From positions 49,317-113,316 of the forward strand of contig JAABSW010000007.1 in NCBI GenBank assembly GCA_011390155.1: a stretch of 64,000 nt of DNA. Reading direction: 5' to 3'. Of this stretch, positions 29,221 to 38,160 are shown piece after piece. Position numbers and translations under genes: made by a program. The notes beneath the pieces are model-generated. The model worked only from the letters and a program-made list of their open reading frames with translations, searched no databases and had not been told where the DNA came from. The number at the start of each line of letters is the position of its first letter. Position 1 is the stretch's first letter. The DNA comes from Clostridiaceae bacterium. GTDB lineage: Bacteria; Bacillota; Clostridia; Peptostreptococcales; Tindalliaceae.

Positions 29221-29922
29221 ATGAACACTCAACCAATCCAATTATCCGAAACCCTGGGCAGTATTGTAAGCCGCTATCCCGGTTCAATTCCCATATTAAC
29301 CAAACACGAAATCGACTTCTGCTGTGGCGGTCACCGAACCCTGGCAGTTGCATTGGAAACATCAGCAGAAACCCTCCGTCATCCTATTTTATCAGAACTG
29401 CGGGCAGGCTTTGAACAAGCCCTGGTGGAGGGAGAAGACATTCAGCAATTTCGTTATGAGGATCCAGTGATGCTGATGGACTACATTGTACACTGGCACC
29501 ATGAGCGTCTTCGGGAAAACCTGCCGGCCATAGCCAAGCTATTGCCAAAGTTGATCCAGGTTCATGGGGAAAATCACCCTGAACTCAACCAGGTTGAGGA
29601 GGTATTCACGCCCCTGAAAAATGCCATGATGGACCATCTTGCAGAAGAAGAAAACCACAGTTTTCCATTGATTAAAAAAGCCAGCGAAACAGACACAGTG
29701 ACACCTGAGGTAACAGGCGCCATTAACGGCTTACGGAATGACCATGATGATGTGGGTGATCATTTGAAAGCCCTGAGAAAAATCACAAGAGGTTATGTTC
29801 TGCCAGATGACGGGTGCGCCACCTACTCATTTGTCTACCAAAAACTGCAGGAACTTGAAAATGACACCTTTCAGCATGTGCACCTGGAAAACAATGTATT
29901 GTTTCATATGATAGGGTATTAA
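29221..29922 (+). CDS. ric: Iron-sulfur cluster repair di-iron protein (Ric/ScdA/YtfE)
   Basis: LSETLGSIVSRYPGSIPILTKHEIDFCCGGHRTL; hemerythrin-like His motifs HWHHERLRENLP...HLAEEENHSFPLI. Confidence 0.94.
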   Translation: MNTQPIQLSETLGSIVSRYPGSIPILTKHEIDFCCGGHRTLAVALETSAETLRHPILSELRAGFEQALVEGEDIQQFRYEDPVMLMDYIVHWHHERLRENLPAIAKLLPKLIQVHGENHPELNQVEEVFTPLKNAMMDHLAEEENHSFPLIKKASETDTVTPEVTGAINGLRNDHDDVGDHLKALRKITRGYVLPDDGCATYSFVYQKLQELENDTFQHVHLENNVLFHMIGY

Positions 29923-29964
29923 TACTAAACAAGGTACGCTCACCGTTAATAAGGAGGAATTGGT

Positions 29965-31152
29965 ATGTCAATGAAAATCAATGACCACATCACTTGGGTA
30001 GGAAAAATAGACTGGGAACTAAAAAAATTCCATGGAGAAGAGTATTCCACTCACCGGGGATCATCCTACAACTCCTACTTAGTCCGTGACAAGAAAACCG
30101 TGCTGATTGATACAATCTGGATGCCTTATGCAAAAGAATTTGTTCAAAACCTTAAAAAAGAAATTGATCTGTCGGAGATTGACTACATTATTGCTAATCA
30201 TGCTGAAGTGGACCACAGCGGTGCCTTGCCGGAACTGATGAAAGAGATCCCGGACACCCCTATTTACTGCACAAAAAATGGGATTCAATCCTTGAAGGGA
30301 CATTACCATCAGGACTGGAATTTTGTGGAAGTAAAAACGGGTGACAAGCTGAACATTGGCGACCGTGATTTAATCTTCGTGGAAGCCAGAATGCTCCATT
30401 GGCCGGACAGTATGTTTGTGTATATGACCGAAGACAACATTCTTTTCAGCAATGACGCCTTCGGACAGCATTACGCTTCTGAATCACTGTATAACGATAC
30501 CGTTGACCAGGCAGAACTATACCAGGAAGCCATAAAATATTATGCCAACATATTAACCCCTTTCAGCCCCTTTGTGACAAAAAAGATTGAAGAAGTGCTC
30601 TCCTTTAACCTGCCTGTTGACATGATTTGTACCAGCCATGGTGTTATCTGGCGGGATAATCCTGTACAAATTGTGGAACAGTATTTAAAATGGGCCGATC
30701 ATTACCAGGAAAACCAGGTCACCCTGGTGTATGACAGTATGTGGCGGGGCACTTCCCGCATGGCGGAAGGCATTGCAGAAGGTCTTAAAAAGAGCATGCC
30801 TGGCACCACCATTAAGCTGGTGCATGCCGGTTTGATGGATAAAAACGACGTGATCACCGAAATTTTCAAATCCAAGGCCATCCTGGTTGGATCTTCCACC
30901 ATTAACAAAGGCATCTTGTCATCCATGGCCGCCGTGCTTGAAATGGTGAAAGGCCTAAAGTTAAAAAATAAAAAAGGTGCCGCCTTTGGCAGTTATGGAT
31001 GGAGCGGTGAATCTGTTCCTCTGCTGGAGGAACTGCTGGAAGAATCCGGGATAGAACTGGCTTCTGCCGGAATTAAAGAATTGTGGAACCCGGATGAAGA
31101 CGCCATGGCACGGTGCGTTGATTACGGAGAAACATTGGGTAAAACCCTTTAG
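29965..31152 (+). CDS. FprA-family A-type flavoprotein (flavodiiron protein)
   Basis: Beta-lactamase-like di-iron motif NHAEVDHSGALPEL, HWPDSMFVY, NDAFGQHYAS, plus C-terminal flavodoxin VYDSMWRGTSRMAEGIAEGL. Confidence 0.95.
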   Translation: MSMKINDHITWVGKIDWELKKFHGEEYSTHRGSSYNSYLVRDKKTVLIDTIWMPYAKEFVQNLKKEIDLSEIDYIIANHAEVDHSGALPELMKEIPDTPIYCTKNGIQSLKGHYHQDWNFVEVKTGDKLNIGDRDLIFVEARMLHWPDSMFVYMTEDNILFSNDAFGQHYASESLYNDTVDQAELYQEAIKYYANILTPFSPFVTKKIEEVLSFNLPVDMICTSHGVIWRDNPVQIVEQYLKWADHYQENQVTLVYDSMWRGTSRMAEGIAEGLKKSMPGTTIKLVHAGLMDKNDVITEIFKSKAILVGSSTINKGILSSMAAVLEMVKGLKLKNKKGAAFGSYGWSGESVPLLEELLEESGIELASAGIKELWNPDEDAMARCVDYGETLGKTL

Positions 31153-31204
31153 GTTCTGTGAGGGCTTTGCTAACATATAACGGTTGATACTTTTCAGCTA
31201 TTGC

Positions 31205-31229
31205 ATTGTAAGTGAAAATGAGTTACAAT
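31205..31229. promoter_or_regulatory. Candidate operator (inverted repeat ATTGTAA-N11-TTACAAT)
   Basis: Perfect 7-bp inverted repeat ~56 nt upstream of the DUF1858 gene start. Confidence 0.4.
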
Positions 31230-31284
31230 ATCATTCTAAAGTTAATTCCTACCAAAACACTTGTATATAAAGGAGACGATCTAC

Positions 31285-31479
31285 ATGAAAGTTACAAAAG
31301 ATATGACCATCGCTGAGGTACTGAAACACCAACCCAATGCTGCCGTTATTCTCATGCAATTTGGCATGGGTTGCATCGGCTGCCCCTCATCCCAGGCAGA
31401 AACACTGGCGGAAGCCGCACTGGTTCACAACATGGATTCTGATGAATTATTGGCCGCGCTGAACGGGGAGGATGCCTAA
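31285..31479 (+). CDS. DUF1858 domain protein (hybrid-cluster-associated redox disulfide type)
   Basis: MKVTKDMTIAEVLKHQPNAAVILMQFGMGCIGCPSSQAETLAEAALVHNMDSDELLAALN. Confidence 0.9.
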   Translation: MKVTKDMTIAEVLKHQPNAAVILMQFGMGCIGCPSSQAETLAEAALVHNMDSDELLAALNGEDA

Positions 31480-32120
31480 TGAGTTTGTTTTTGGGAAAAG
31501 TTCATTATTGGCTCTTCAATAAAATAAAACTCACAGAAGACCTTGAAAAGGATCTGCTTAAAATTGCAGAAGAAAACGACCTTCCAGTTGATGGATATAT
31601 GAAGGCTGCCCTCCAGCAGTTTGAATCACCCTTGCCACAGGCATCATTGGAATCTTTGATCGATCATCAAAACATCCACGGGTGGTTGCAGCACCGAATC
31701 GCACAGGCAGAATCTCGCTTGGCCTTTTATGTCACAAAGATGCTTGATGCACAGCCATCACTGAAGAACGAACTTCTGGGTTTATATGAAAACCAGGCGC
31801 TGACAGCTGCAGAAAAAACTGAGGCAGCACCGCCAACACCCGAATCCATGCTGCAGGCAATACATGATTTTCTGTTAGAAGGCATGCCTTGCGACCGCGC
31901 GCAGCAAGTGCTTGAAAAAACAGATAGAAACCTTGCGTGGAAATATGAACCCTGCCTTCACAAGGATTACTGGACAGGTGTCGAAGGGGATATTACTCAT
32001 TACTATGATTTCAGAAAACAATGGATTGAATCTTATGTGACCGCACTACAGCCTTCCTGGCAGTATTCCCTGTCTCCAGAAGGAGTTCATACATTAAGCT
32101 TGGAGGGATCTTCAAAATGA
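31479..32120 (+). CDS. Hypothetical protein in nitrosative-stress operon
   Basis: Complete 213-aa ORF with start/stop overlaps to both neighbours; no family recognised. Confidence 0.75.
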   Translation: MSLFLGKVHYWLFNKIKLTEDLEKDLLKIAEENDLPVDGYMKAALQQFESPLPQASLESLIDHQNIHGWLQHRIAQAESRLAFYVTKMLDAQPSLKNELLGLYENQALTAAEKTEAAPPTPESMLQAIHDFLLEGMPCDRAQQVLEKTDRNLAWKYEPCLHKDYWTGVEGDITHYYDFRKQWIESYVTALQPSWQYSLSPEGVHTLSLEGSSK

Positions 32121-32674
32121 ATGCCATTGAGTTAATGACCTACGAACACACTTTTATCCGACGGATGCTTACTGTCATGCGAAACTTTTCCTACCAGCTG
32201 ATGAAAGATCCTGGAATGGATGTGTCTGATGCCCCTAAAATGATTGAATTTGTTCGTCAGTACGCTGATAAACATCATCATGGCAAGGAAGAAGACCTGC
32301 TGTTTAACCGCATGGTTGACCATCTGGGCTCTGCCGCCGAAAAACTGGTAAAACACGGTATGTTGGTGGAACATGACCTTGGTCGTCTTCACATGAAGTT
32401 GATGGAAGAAGGCATTGAAGCGTTTAAGGCTGGCGACGACACTGCCAGATTGGACATCATCGGCAACGCCATTGCGTACACCCAGTTGTTGGATCGGCAC
32501 ATTTCCAAGGAGGATGACATGGTGTACCCTTTCTCCTGGCGTCATTTTGACGAAAAAATGATTCACCTGATCAATGAAGAGACCAAAGCTTTTGAAGTGA
32601 AAGCGTCAGAAGCCGGTATTCAGGAACATTACCTGACACTGCTGGAAGACATGGAAGCTAAGTACCACAAGTAA
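32117..32674 (+). CDS. Hemerythrin-domain protein
   Basis: YEHTFIRRMLTVMRNF...DKHHHGKEEDLLFNRM...LVEHDLGRLHMKLM...HISKEDDMVYPF. Confidence 0.9.
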   Translation: MNAIELMTYEHTFIRRMLTVMRNFSYQLMKDPGMDVSDAPKMIEFVRQYADKHHHGKEEDLLFNRMVDHLGSAAEKLVKHGMLVEHDLGRLHMKLMEEGIEAFKAGDDTARLDIIGNAIAYTQLLDRHISKEDDMVYPFSWRHFDEKMIHLINEETKAFEVKASEAGIQEHYLTLLEDMEAKYHK

Positions 32675-32697
32675 TTGCAATGGTAGTATACATTGAG

Positions 32698-32727
32698 AAG
32701 CGCTGCAGGCAATTACCTGCAGCGCTT
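32698..32727. terminator. Bidirectional terminator
   Basis: Perfect 12-bp hairpin AAGCGCTGCAGG-CAATTA-CCTGCAGCGCTT between convergent genes. Confidence 0.85.
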
Positions 32728-32771
32728 TCATTATTTTGTGAAATTGATTATCTTCAAGCCGGCAGCGTTTT

Positions 32772-35700
32772 CTAGTCTTCTGCCATCTTCTTGTAGATGC
32801 TGTAACGCTCCTGGGCATCTTTTTCTGCCTGTTCAAAGAGAATGGCAGCTTCTTCAGGGAAGGTTTTTTTCAGGGACTTATACCGCACTTCACTGTCAAG
32901 GAATTCCTGGAAGGAAGCTTTTGGTTCCTTGGAATCCAAAATGAAGGCGTTCTTTCCTTCTTCCTTCAACAGGGGATTGTAACGATATAGGTGCCAGTAC
33001 CCAGCGTCAACAGCGCGCTTGGTTTGTTCCTGGGTTTTACCCATGCCTGCGTAGATTCCGTGAGCAATACAAGGTGTGTAGGCAATGATCAGTGATGGTC
33101 CTGGGTAAGCCTCAGCTTCTTTCAGGGCCTTCATCAACTGGTTCTTATCTGAACCCATAGCAACCTGTGCCACGTACACATATCCATAAGTGATCGCCAT
33201 GCGGCCCAAGTCTTTTTTGCGGATCTTTTTGCCTGAGGTGGCAAACTTGGCAACTGCACCGGCTGGTGATGCTTTGGATGACTGCCCACCTGTATTGGAA
33301 TACACCTCTGTGTCAAGCACCAATACGTTCACATCTTCCCCGGATGCCAGTACATGGTCCAGACCACCGTAGCCGATGTCATAGGCCCAACCGTCACCAC
33401 CAAAGATCCAGTGGGATTTTTTCACCAGGAAGTCTTTTTTCCTGATGATTTCATCCACCACAGCATTGCCTTTGGATGCTTCCAACAGAGGTAACATCTC
33501 ATAGGTGGCTTTCTTGGAGGCTGCTGCATTGTTCATGCCTTCAATCCAAGCCTTAAAGGTGTCTTTCAGTTCTGCTGCCAGGTCCATTTCAAGGCCTTCT
33601 GTCATCAGGTCTGCCAGTCTGTCTCTGAGTTGGTTGGTGGCCAGTGCCATGCCGTACCCATACTCTGCATTGTCTTCAAACAGTGAGTTTGCCCATGCAG
33701 GTCCCTGACCTTTTTCATTGACACAGTAAGGAACTGAAGGTGCGCTGCCGCCGTAAATGGAACTGCAGCCTGTAGCGTTGGCAATGGTCATGCGGTCTCC
33801 AAAGAGCTGTGTGACCAGTTTTACATAAGGTGTTTCCCCGCAGCCGGCGCATGCACCGGAGAATTCGAAGAGAGGCTGTGCAAACTGACTGCCTTTCATG
33901 GTTTGAATGTTCGTCAGGTCTGCTTTACTTTTCAGGGTTACTGCAAATTCCCAATTTTCCTTCTGTGCTTCGATTTGCGGTTCAACAGGCTTCATTTCCA
34001 AGGCCTTGGTTTTGGCAGGGCAGATATCTGCACAGTTACCGCAACCGGTGCAATCCAGTGTGGTCACTTGAATACGGTAAGTCATCCCAGCAAATTCCTT
34101 GCCCATGGCCTTCAGTGTTTCAAAGTTTTCCGGAGCTGCTTTCTGTTCATCTTCATCCAGCAGGAAGGGGCGAATAGCTGCGTGAGGACACACAAAGGCG
34201 CATTGGTTACACTGGATACAGTTCTCCTTGATCCATTCAGGTACATCAACTGCAATACCTCTTTTTTCGTAAGCCGAAGTTCCCATGGGGAAGTGGCCGT
34301 CTTCACGGTCAACGAAAGCACTGACAGGCAGTTCATCGCCTTCCTGAGCGTTCATGGGACGGAGGATGTCACTGATGAAAGCGGGTTCGTCTTTAGAGTC
34401 TTTTTCTACACAATTTGCGCCTGCCCATGAAGCAGGAACAGTCACTTGGTGCACAGCGTCCATGCCCATGTCGATGGCTTTCTGGTTCATTTGAACAATC
34501 TTATCACCTTTGGCACCATAGGTGTCAACCACGGCCTGTTTCATGTATTGAATGGCTTCATCCACTGGAATTACGTCTGCCAGTTTAAAAAACGCTGACT
34601 GCATAACCATGTTAATGCGCCCGCCCAGTCCGATATCGGCAGCAATTTTGGTTCCGTTAATGATGTAGAATTTGGCTTCTTTTTCTACAATGTCTTTTTT
34701 CAGGCATTCAGGCAATTTTTCGTCAAGCTCTTCCTCAGTCCACAAGCAATTAAGCAGGAAAGTACCGCCTTTTTTCAATCCTTTTAACAAGTCATACTGG
34801 TTCACATAGGCCTGGTTATGGGAGGCAATGAAATCAGCTTCGCTGATCAGGTATGTGGAACGAATAGGACTTTTACCGAAGCGTAGGTGGGAAATGGTTA
34901 CACCGCCAGACTTCTTGGAGTCATAGGAGAAATAACCCTGGGCATACATGTCTGTATGATCACCAATGATTTTAATTGAGTTTTTGTTGGCGCCAACCGT
35001 TCCGTCAGAACCAAGGCCCCAGAATTTGCATCGCACGGTACCTTCCGGCTCTGTACTGAGAGGGGGTAGTACCGGTAGTGAACTGTGGCTTACATCATCC
35101 ACAATACCCATGGTAAATAAGTTTTTCGGTGCGTCTTGTTTCAGGTTTTCGTAGACTGATAAAATCTGTGAAGGCGTGGTGTCTTTTGACCCCAAACCAT
35201 AACGACCGCCAACAATCACAGGCGCATTTTCTCTGCCATAGAACATGTCTTTAATATCAAGGTAGAGGGGTTCACCCGGTGCACCTGGTTCTTTGCAACG
35301 ATCCAGCACAGCAATTTTCTTCACTGTTTCAGGCATGACATCAAAGAAATACTTGGCAACAAAGGGACGATACAGATGCACTTTGATCAAACCTATTTTT
35401 TCGCCTTTTTTCAATAAATAATCAACGGTTTCGTCAATGGTTTCCGTGACGGAACCCATGGCAACGATGATGTGCTCGGCGTCTTCTGCCCCATAATAGT
35501 TAAAGGGCATATAGGTTCTGCCAGTCACATCACTGATTTTTTTCATGTAATCAACCACGATTTCAGGAAGCGCTTCATAATAAGGTGCGGCTGCTTCCTT
35601 TGCCTGGAAGAAAATATCAGGGTTTTGTGCTGTTCCCCGAAGTACGGGACGCTCAGGATTCAATGAACGGTTTCGGAAAGCTTCAATGGCATCCCAGTCA

Positions 35701-36323
35701 ACCAGTTCTTTGAAAACACTGTAATCAATGGTTTCGATTTTTTGTACTTCATGAGAGGTTCTGAATCCGTCAAAGAAATGAACAAAGGGCAGACTTCCTT
35801 TGATGGCTGATAAATGAGCCACACCTGCCAGGTCCATGGCTTCCTGCACACTACCGGATGCGATCATGGCACATCCTGTCTGACGGGCAGCCATGACATC
35901 TGAATGGTCTCCGAAAATAGACAGTGCATGTGCTGCCACTGCCCGGGCACTGACATGAAATACGCCTGGGAGTAATTCACCTGCAATTTTATACATGTTA
36001 GGGACCATCAACAGCAACCCTTGTGAGGCAGTATAAGTTGTGGTTAATGCACCCCCTGCAAGTGAACCGTGTACCGCGCCAGCTGCTCCTCCTTCTGATT
36101 GCAATTCTGTCACCTTTACGGTTTGACCAAAAATATTCTTCTGGCCATACGCACTCCACTCGTCCACACTTTCTGCCATGTTTGATGATGGCGTGATGGG
36201 GTAGATTGCGGCGACATCGGTGAACGCATATGAAACATATGCGGCAGCTGTGTTACCATCCATGGTTTTCATTGATTTTGCCATTTTGTTGCCTCCTTCT
36301 TGATTTTGTTTTATTTTTAACAT
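32772..36323 (-). CDS. nifJ: Pyruvate:ferredoxin (flavodoxin) oxidoreductase
   Basis: MKTMDGNTAAAYVSYAFTDVAAIYPITPSSNMAE; two 4Fe-4S motifs (CIQCNQCAFVCPH, CTGCGNCADICP); TPP-domain FEFSGACAGCGETPYVKLVTQLFGDR. Confidence 0.97.
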   Translation of the reverse strand: MLKIKQNQEGGNKMAKSMKTMDGNTAAAYVSYAFTDVAAIYPITPSSNMAESVDEWSAYGQKNIFGQTVKVTELQSEGGAAGAVHGSLAGGALTTTYTASQGLLLMVPNMYKIAGELLPGVFHVSARAVAAHALSIFGDHSDVMAARQTGCAMIASGSVQEAMDLAGVAHLSAIKGSLPFVHFFDGFRTSHEVQKIETIDYSVFKELVDWDAIEAFRNRSLNPERPVLRGTAQNPDIFFQAKEAAAPYYEALPEIVVDYMKKISDVTGRTYMPFNYYGAEDAEHIIVAMGSVTETIDETVDYLLKKGEKIGLIKVHLYRPFVAKYFFDVMPETVKKIAVLDRCKEPGAPGEPLYLDIKDMFYGRENAPVIVGGRYGLGSKDTTPSQILSVYENLKQDAPKNLFTMGIVDDVSHSSLPVLPPLSTEPEGTVRCKFWGLGSDGTVGANKNSIKIIGDHTDMYAQGYFSYDSKKSGGVTISHLRFGKSPIRSTYLISEADFIASHNQAYVNQYDLLKGLKKGGTFLLNCLWTEEELDEKLPECLKKDIVEKEAKFYIINGTKIAADIGLGGRINMVMQSAFFKLADVIPVDEAIQYMKQAVVDTYGAKGDKIVQMNQKAIDMGMDAVHQVTVPASWAGANCVEKDSKDEPAFISDILRPMNAQEGDELPVSAFVDREDGHFPMGTSAYEKRGIAVDVPEWIKENCIQCNQCAFVCPHAAIRPFLLDEDEQKAAPENFETLKAMGKEFAGMTYRIQVTTLDCTGCGNCADICPAKTKALEMKPVEPQIEAQKENWEFAVTLKSKADLTNIQTMKGSQFAQPLFEFSGACAGCGETPYVKLVTQLFGDRMTIANATGCSSIYGGSAPSVPYCVNEKGQGPAWANSLFEDNAEYGYGMALATNQLRDRLADLMTEGLEMDLAAELKDTFKAWIEGMNNAAASKKATYEMLPLLEASKGNAVVDEIIRKKDFLVKKSHWIFGGDGWAYDIGYGGLDHVLASGEDVNVLVLDTEVYSNTGGQSSKASPAGAVAKFATSGKKIRKKDLGRMAITYGYVYVAQVAMGSDKNQLMKALKEAEAYPGPSLIIAYTPCIAHGIYAGMGKTQEQTKRAVDAGYWHLYRYNPLLKEEGKNAFILDSKEPKASFQEFLDSEVRYKSLKKTFPEEAAILFEQAEKDAQERYSIYKKMAED

Positions 36324-36693
36324 TCATCAGGTTGGAATGTAAAGTGAGTTCTCTCTCATTATATAGTATACGATCAAGGTTTACCAGACCATCAGCCCAA
36401 ATATGGAAAGTTTATCTATTCAAAAATATGATTGATTGTAATTTAAACTTGCATATCAACCTTTTACCTGCATGGCTTGACATCTTTTGCACAAACCTCC
36501 CAGGCCCTCCACTGCTTACCATGGTGAATGGCAGCTCTGTCAATTCTCTATCAATGGCTTTCGAAATACAGATTAATTCAGTTTGTTGTCGGCTAATAGA
36601 TTGATTAGAGATTGTCAATGGTTTATAATGTAATCATGCATCCGCAGGATATCCCCCTATTTTCTGAATCTTTTTCCGACTCAAGGCGAAAGG

Positions 36694-37290
36694 ATGAAGC
36701 CCATGGAATGTTTGGAGCAATACATTTCTCCAGAAATACGCAGGGAAATGGAAGACCGTTTTTATTTGACTAACCCTGGTACCCACGAGCGCCGGGTTTT
36801 AAAATATGCCCTGCAATTATTCAATGTTATGGCTGGGCCCTTTTGTCTTGGAAGAAAAAAGAAAAACTTACTCTATTACAGCGCTCTTTTACATGATATT
36901 GGTTATGAAATCAGTCCTCAGAAACATGATGTTCACACCTATCGACTGATCTCTGAAGATCCATTTTTTGACTTTTGGCCTCACCAGGAACGTTTGATGT
37001 TGGCATTGGTAGCAGGTGGACATCGAAAAAACATCTGTGTTAACGTCAATCATCTGCCTCCCAAAGGCCAGTTGACCGTCAGACAACTTGCAGCAATTCT
37101 TCGCATTGCAGATGCCATCGACTACCCCAGAGATCAATCCCTGAAAATTATTGAAACTGAACTATCTGACCAGGAGCTGAATATTTTCATACAATCCACT
37201 GCTTCTGCCACGGTTTCTGCCAGAGTGGCGCAGAAATCGAAGCTCTTTAAGGATGTTTTTGGCCTTTCCGTCAGGGTTCTAGAATCATGA
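36694..37290 (+). CDS. HD-domain protein (stand-alone Ppx/GppA C-terminal-like domain)
   Basis: LLYYSALLHDIGYEIS (HD), HHxxxY-like and LRIADAIDYPRD motifs. Confidence 0.8.
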   Translation: MKPMECLEQYISPEIRREMEDRFYLTNPGTHERRVLKYALQLFNVMAGPFCLGRKKKNLLYYSALLHDIGYEISPQKHDVHTYRLISEDPFFDFWPHQERLMLALVAGGHRKNICVNVNHLPPKGQLTVRQLAAILRIADAIDYPRDQSLKIIETELSDQELNIFIQSTASATVSARVAQKSKLFKDVFGLSVRVLES

Positions 37291-37357
37291 AGGTGAAGGA
37301 ATTGGACAATTCCCTCTTTTTCTGGTATCATGAGGCCATTAACCTTAAAGGAGCGAT

Positions 37358-38107
37358 TTGATGACTGAAAGTCAAGTATTAGCCGTAGTAGAAGGCCGGG
37401 AAATTACCCAGGACGACCTGGAAATGGTCATCCGAAGCCTTGATCCCAGACAGGCAGCACAGTTTCAGACAGAGGAAGGCAAAGAACGTTTATTGCAGGA
37501 ACTGGTTCACCAGGAAATGATTTTATTGGATGCCATGGAGCAAAATATGGAAGACAACCTGGATTACCAGCGTTCTTTAAAGAAGATGAAGGACAACTTC
37601 CTGAAACAATACGCTATGAATGCCATGTTCCAAAAAGCCCAGGTAACTGAAGAAGAGGTTGAAGCTTATTATCAGGAAAACCCTGGCCAGTTTGAGTCAC
37701 CACCTCAAACCCTTGCAAGTCACATTCTGGTGGCTGAAGAAGAAAAAGCCCAGGAAATTAAAAAAGACCTGGACGAAGGTGCTTCCTTCGAAGAACAGGC
37801 AAAGGAACACTCCTCCTGCCCTTCCAGTGAAAAAGGCGGCGACTTGGGTTATTACCCTAAAGGACGCATGGTACCCGAGTTTGAAACGGCTGCAGACGAA
37901 CTGGCAGTTGGTGAAGTAAGCGCACCGGTCAAAACCCAGTTTGGCTATCACATTATTAAAGTCATGGACCGTAAAGAAGGCGAGACCCGTCAGCTGGATG
38001 AAGTCCGACAGCAGTTGGAACAGCACTTGGTGTCACAAAAACAACAAAATGTGTACACAGATACCGTGGACCGGTTAACGAAAAAATACAGCTTCGAAAT
38101 TAAATAA
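37358..38107 (+). CDS. Peptidylprolyl isomerase (PpiC/parvulin-type)
   Basis: [83 protein letters not shown]. Confidence 0.95.
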   Translation: MMTESQVLAVVEGREITQDDLEMVIRSLDPRQAAQFQTEEGKERLLQELVHQEMILLDAMEQNMEDNLDYQRSLKKMKDNFLKQYAMNAMFQKAQVTEEEVEAYYQENPGQFESPPQTLASHILVAEEEKAQEIKKDLDEGASFEEQAKEHSSCPSSEKGGDLGYYPKGRMVPEFETAADELAVGEVSAPVKTQFGYHIIKVMDRKEGETRQLDEVRQQLEQHLVSQKQQNVYTDTVDRLTKKYSFEIK

Positions 38108-38119
38108 ACATGCACAGCA

Positions 38120-38146
38120 AAGCCCTGGTCACATTGACCAGGGCTT
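38120..38146. terminator. Bidirectional terminator
   Basis: AAGCCCTGGTCA-CAT-TGACCAGGGCTT, perfect 12 bp, between convergent genes. Confidence 0.85.
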
Positions 38147-38160
38147 CCTTATTCAGCCAC

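Noticed and set aside
32132-32566. Long antisense ORFs (e.g. 32132..32566 minus, 16094..16780 plus, 503..1063 plus)
   Set aside because: They overlap strongly supported genes on the other strand, lack RBS and show no protein-like domain; typical shadow ORFs.
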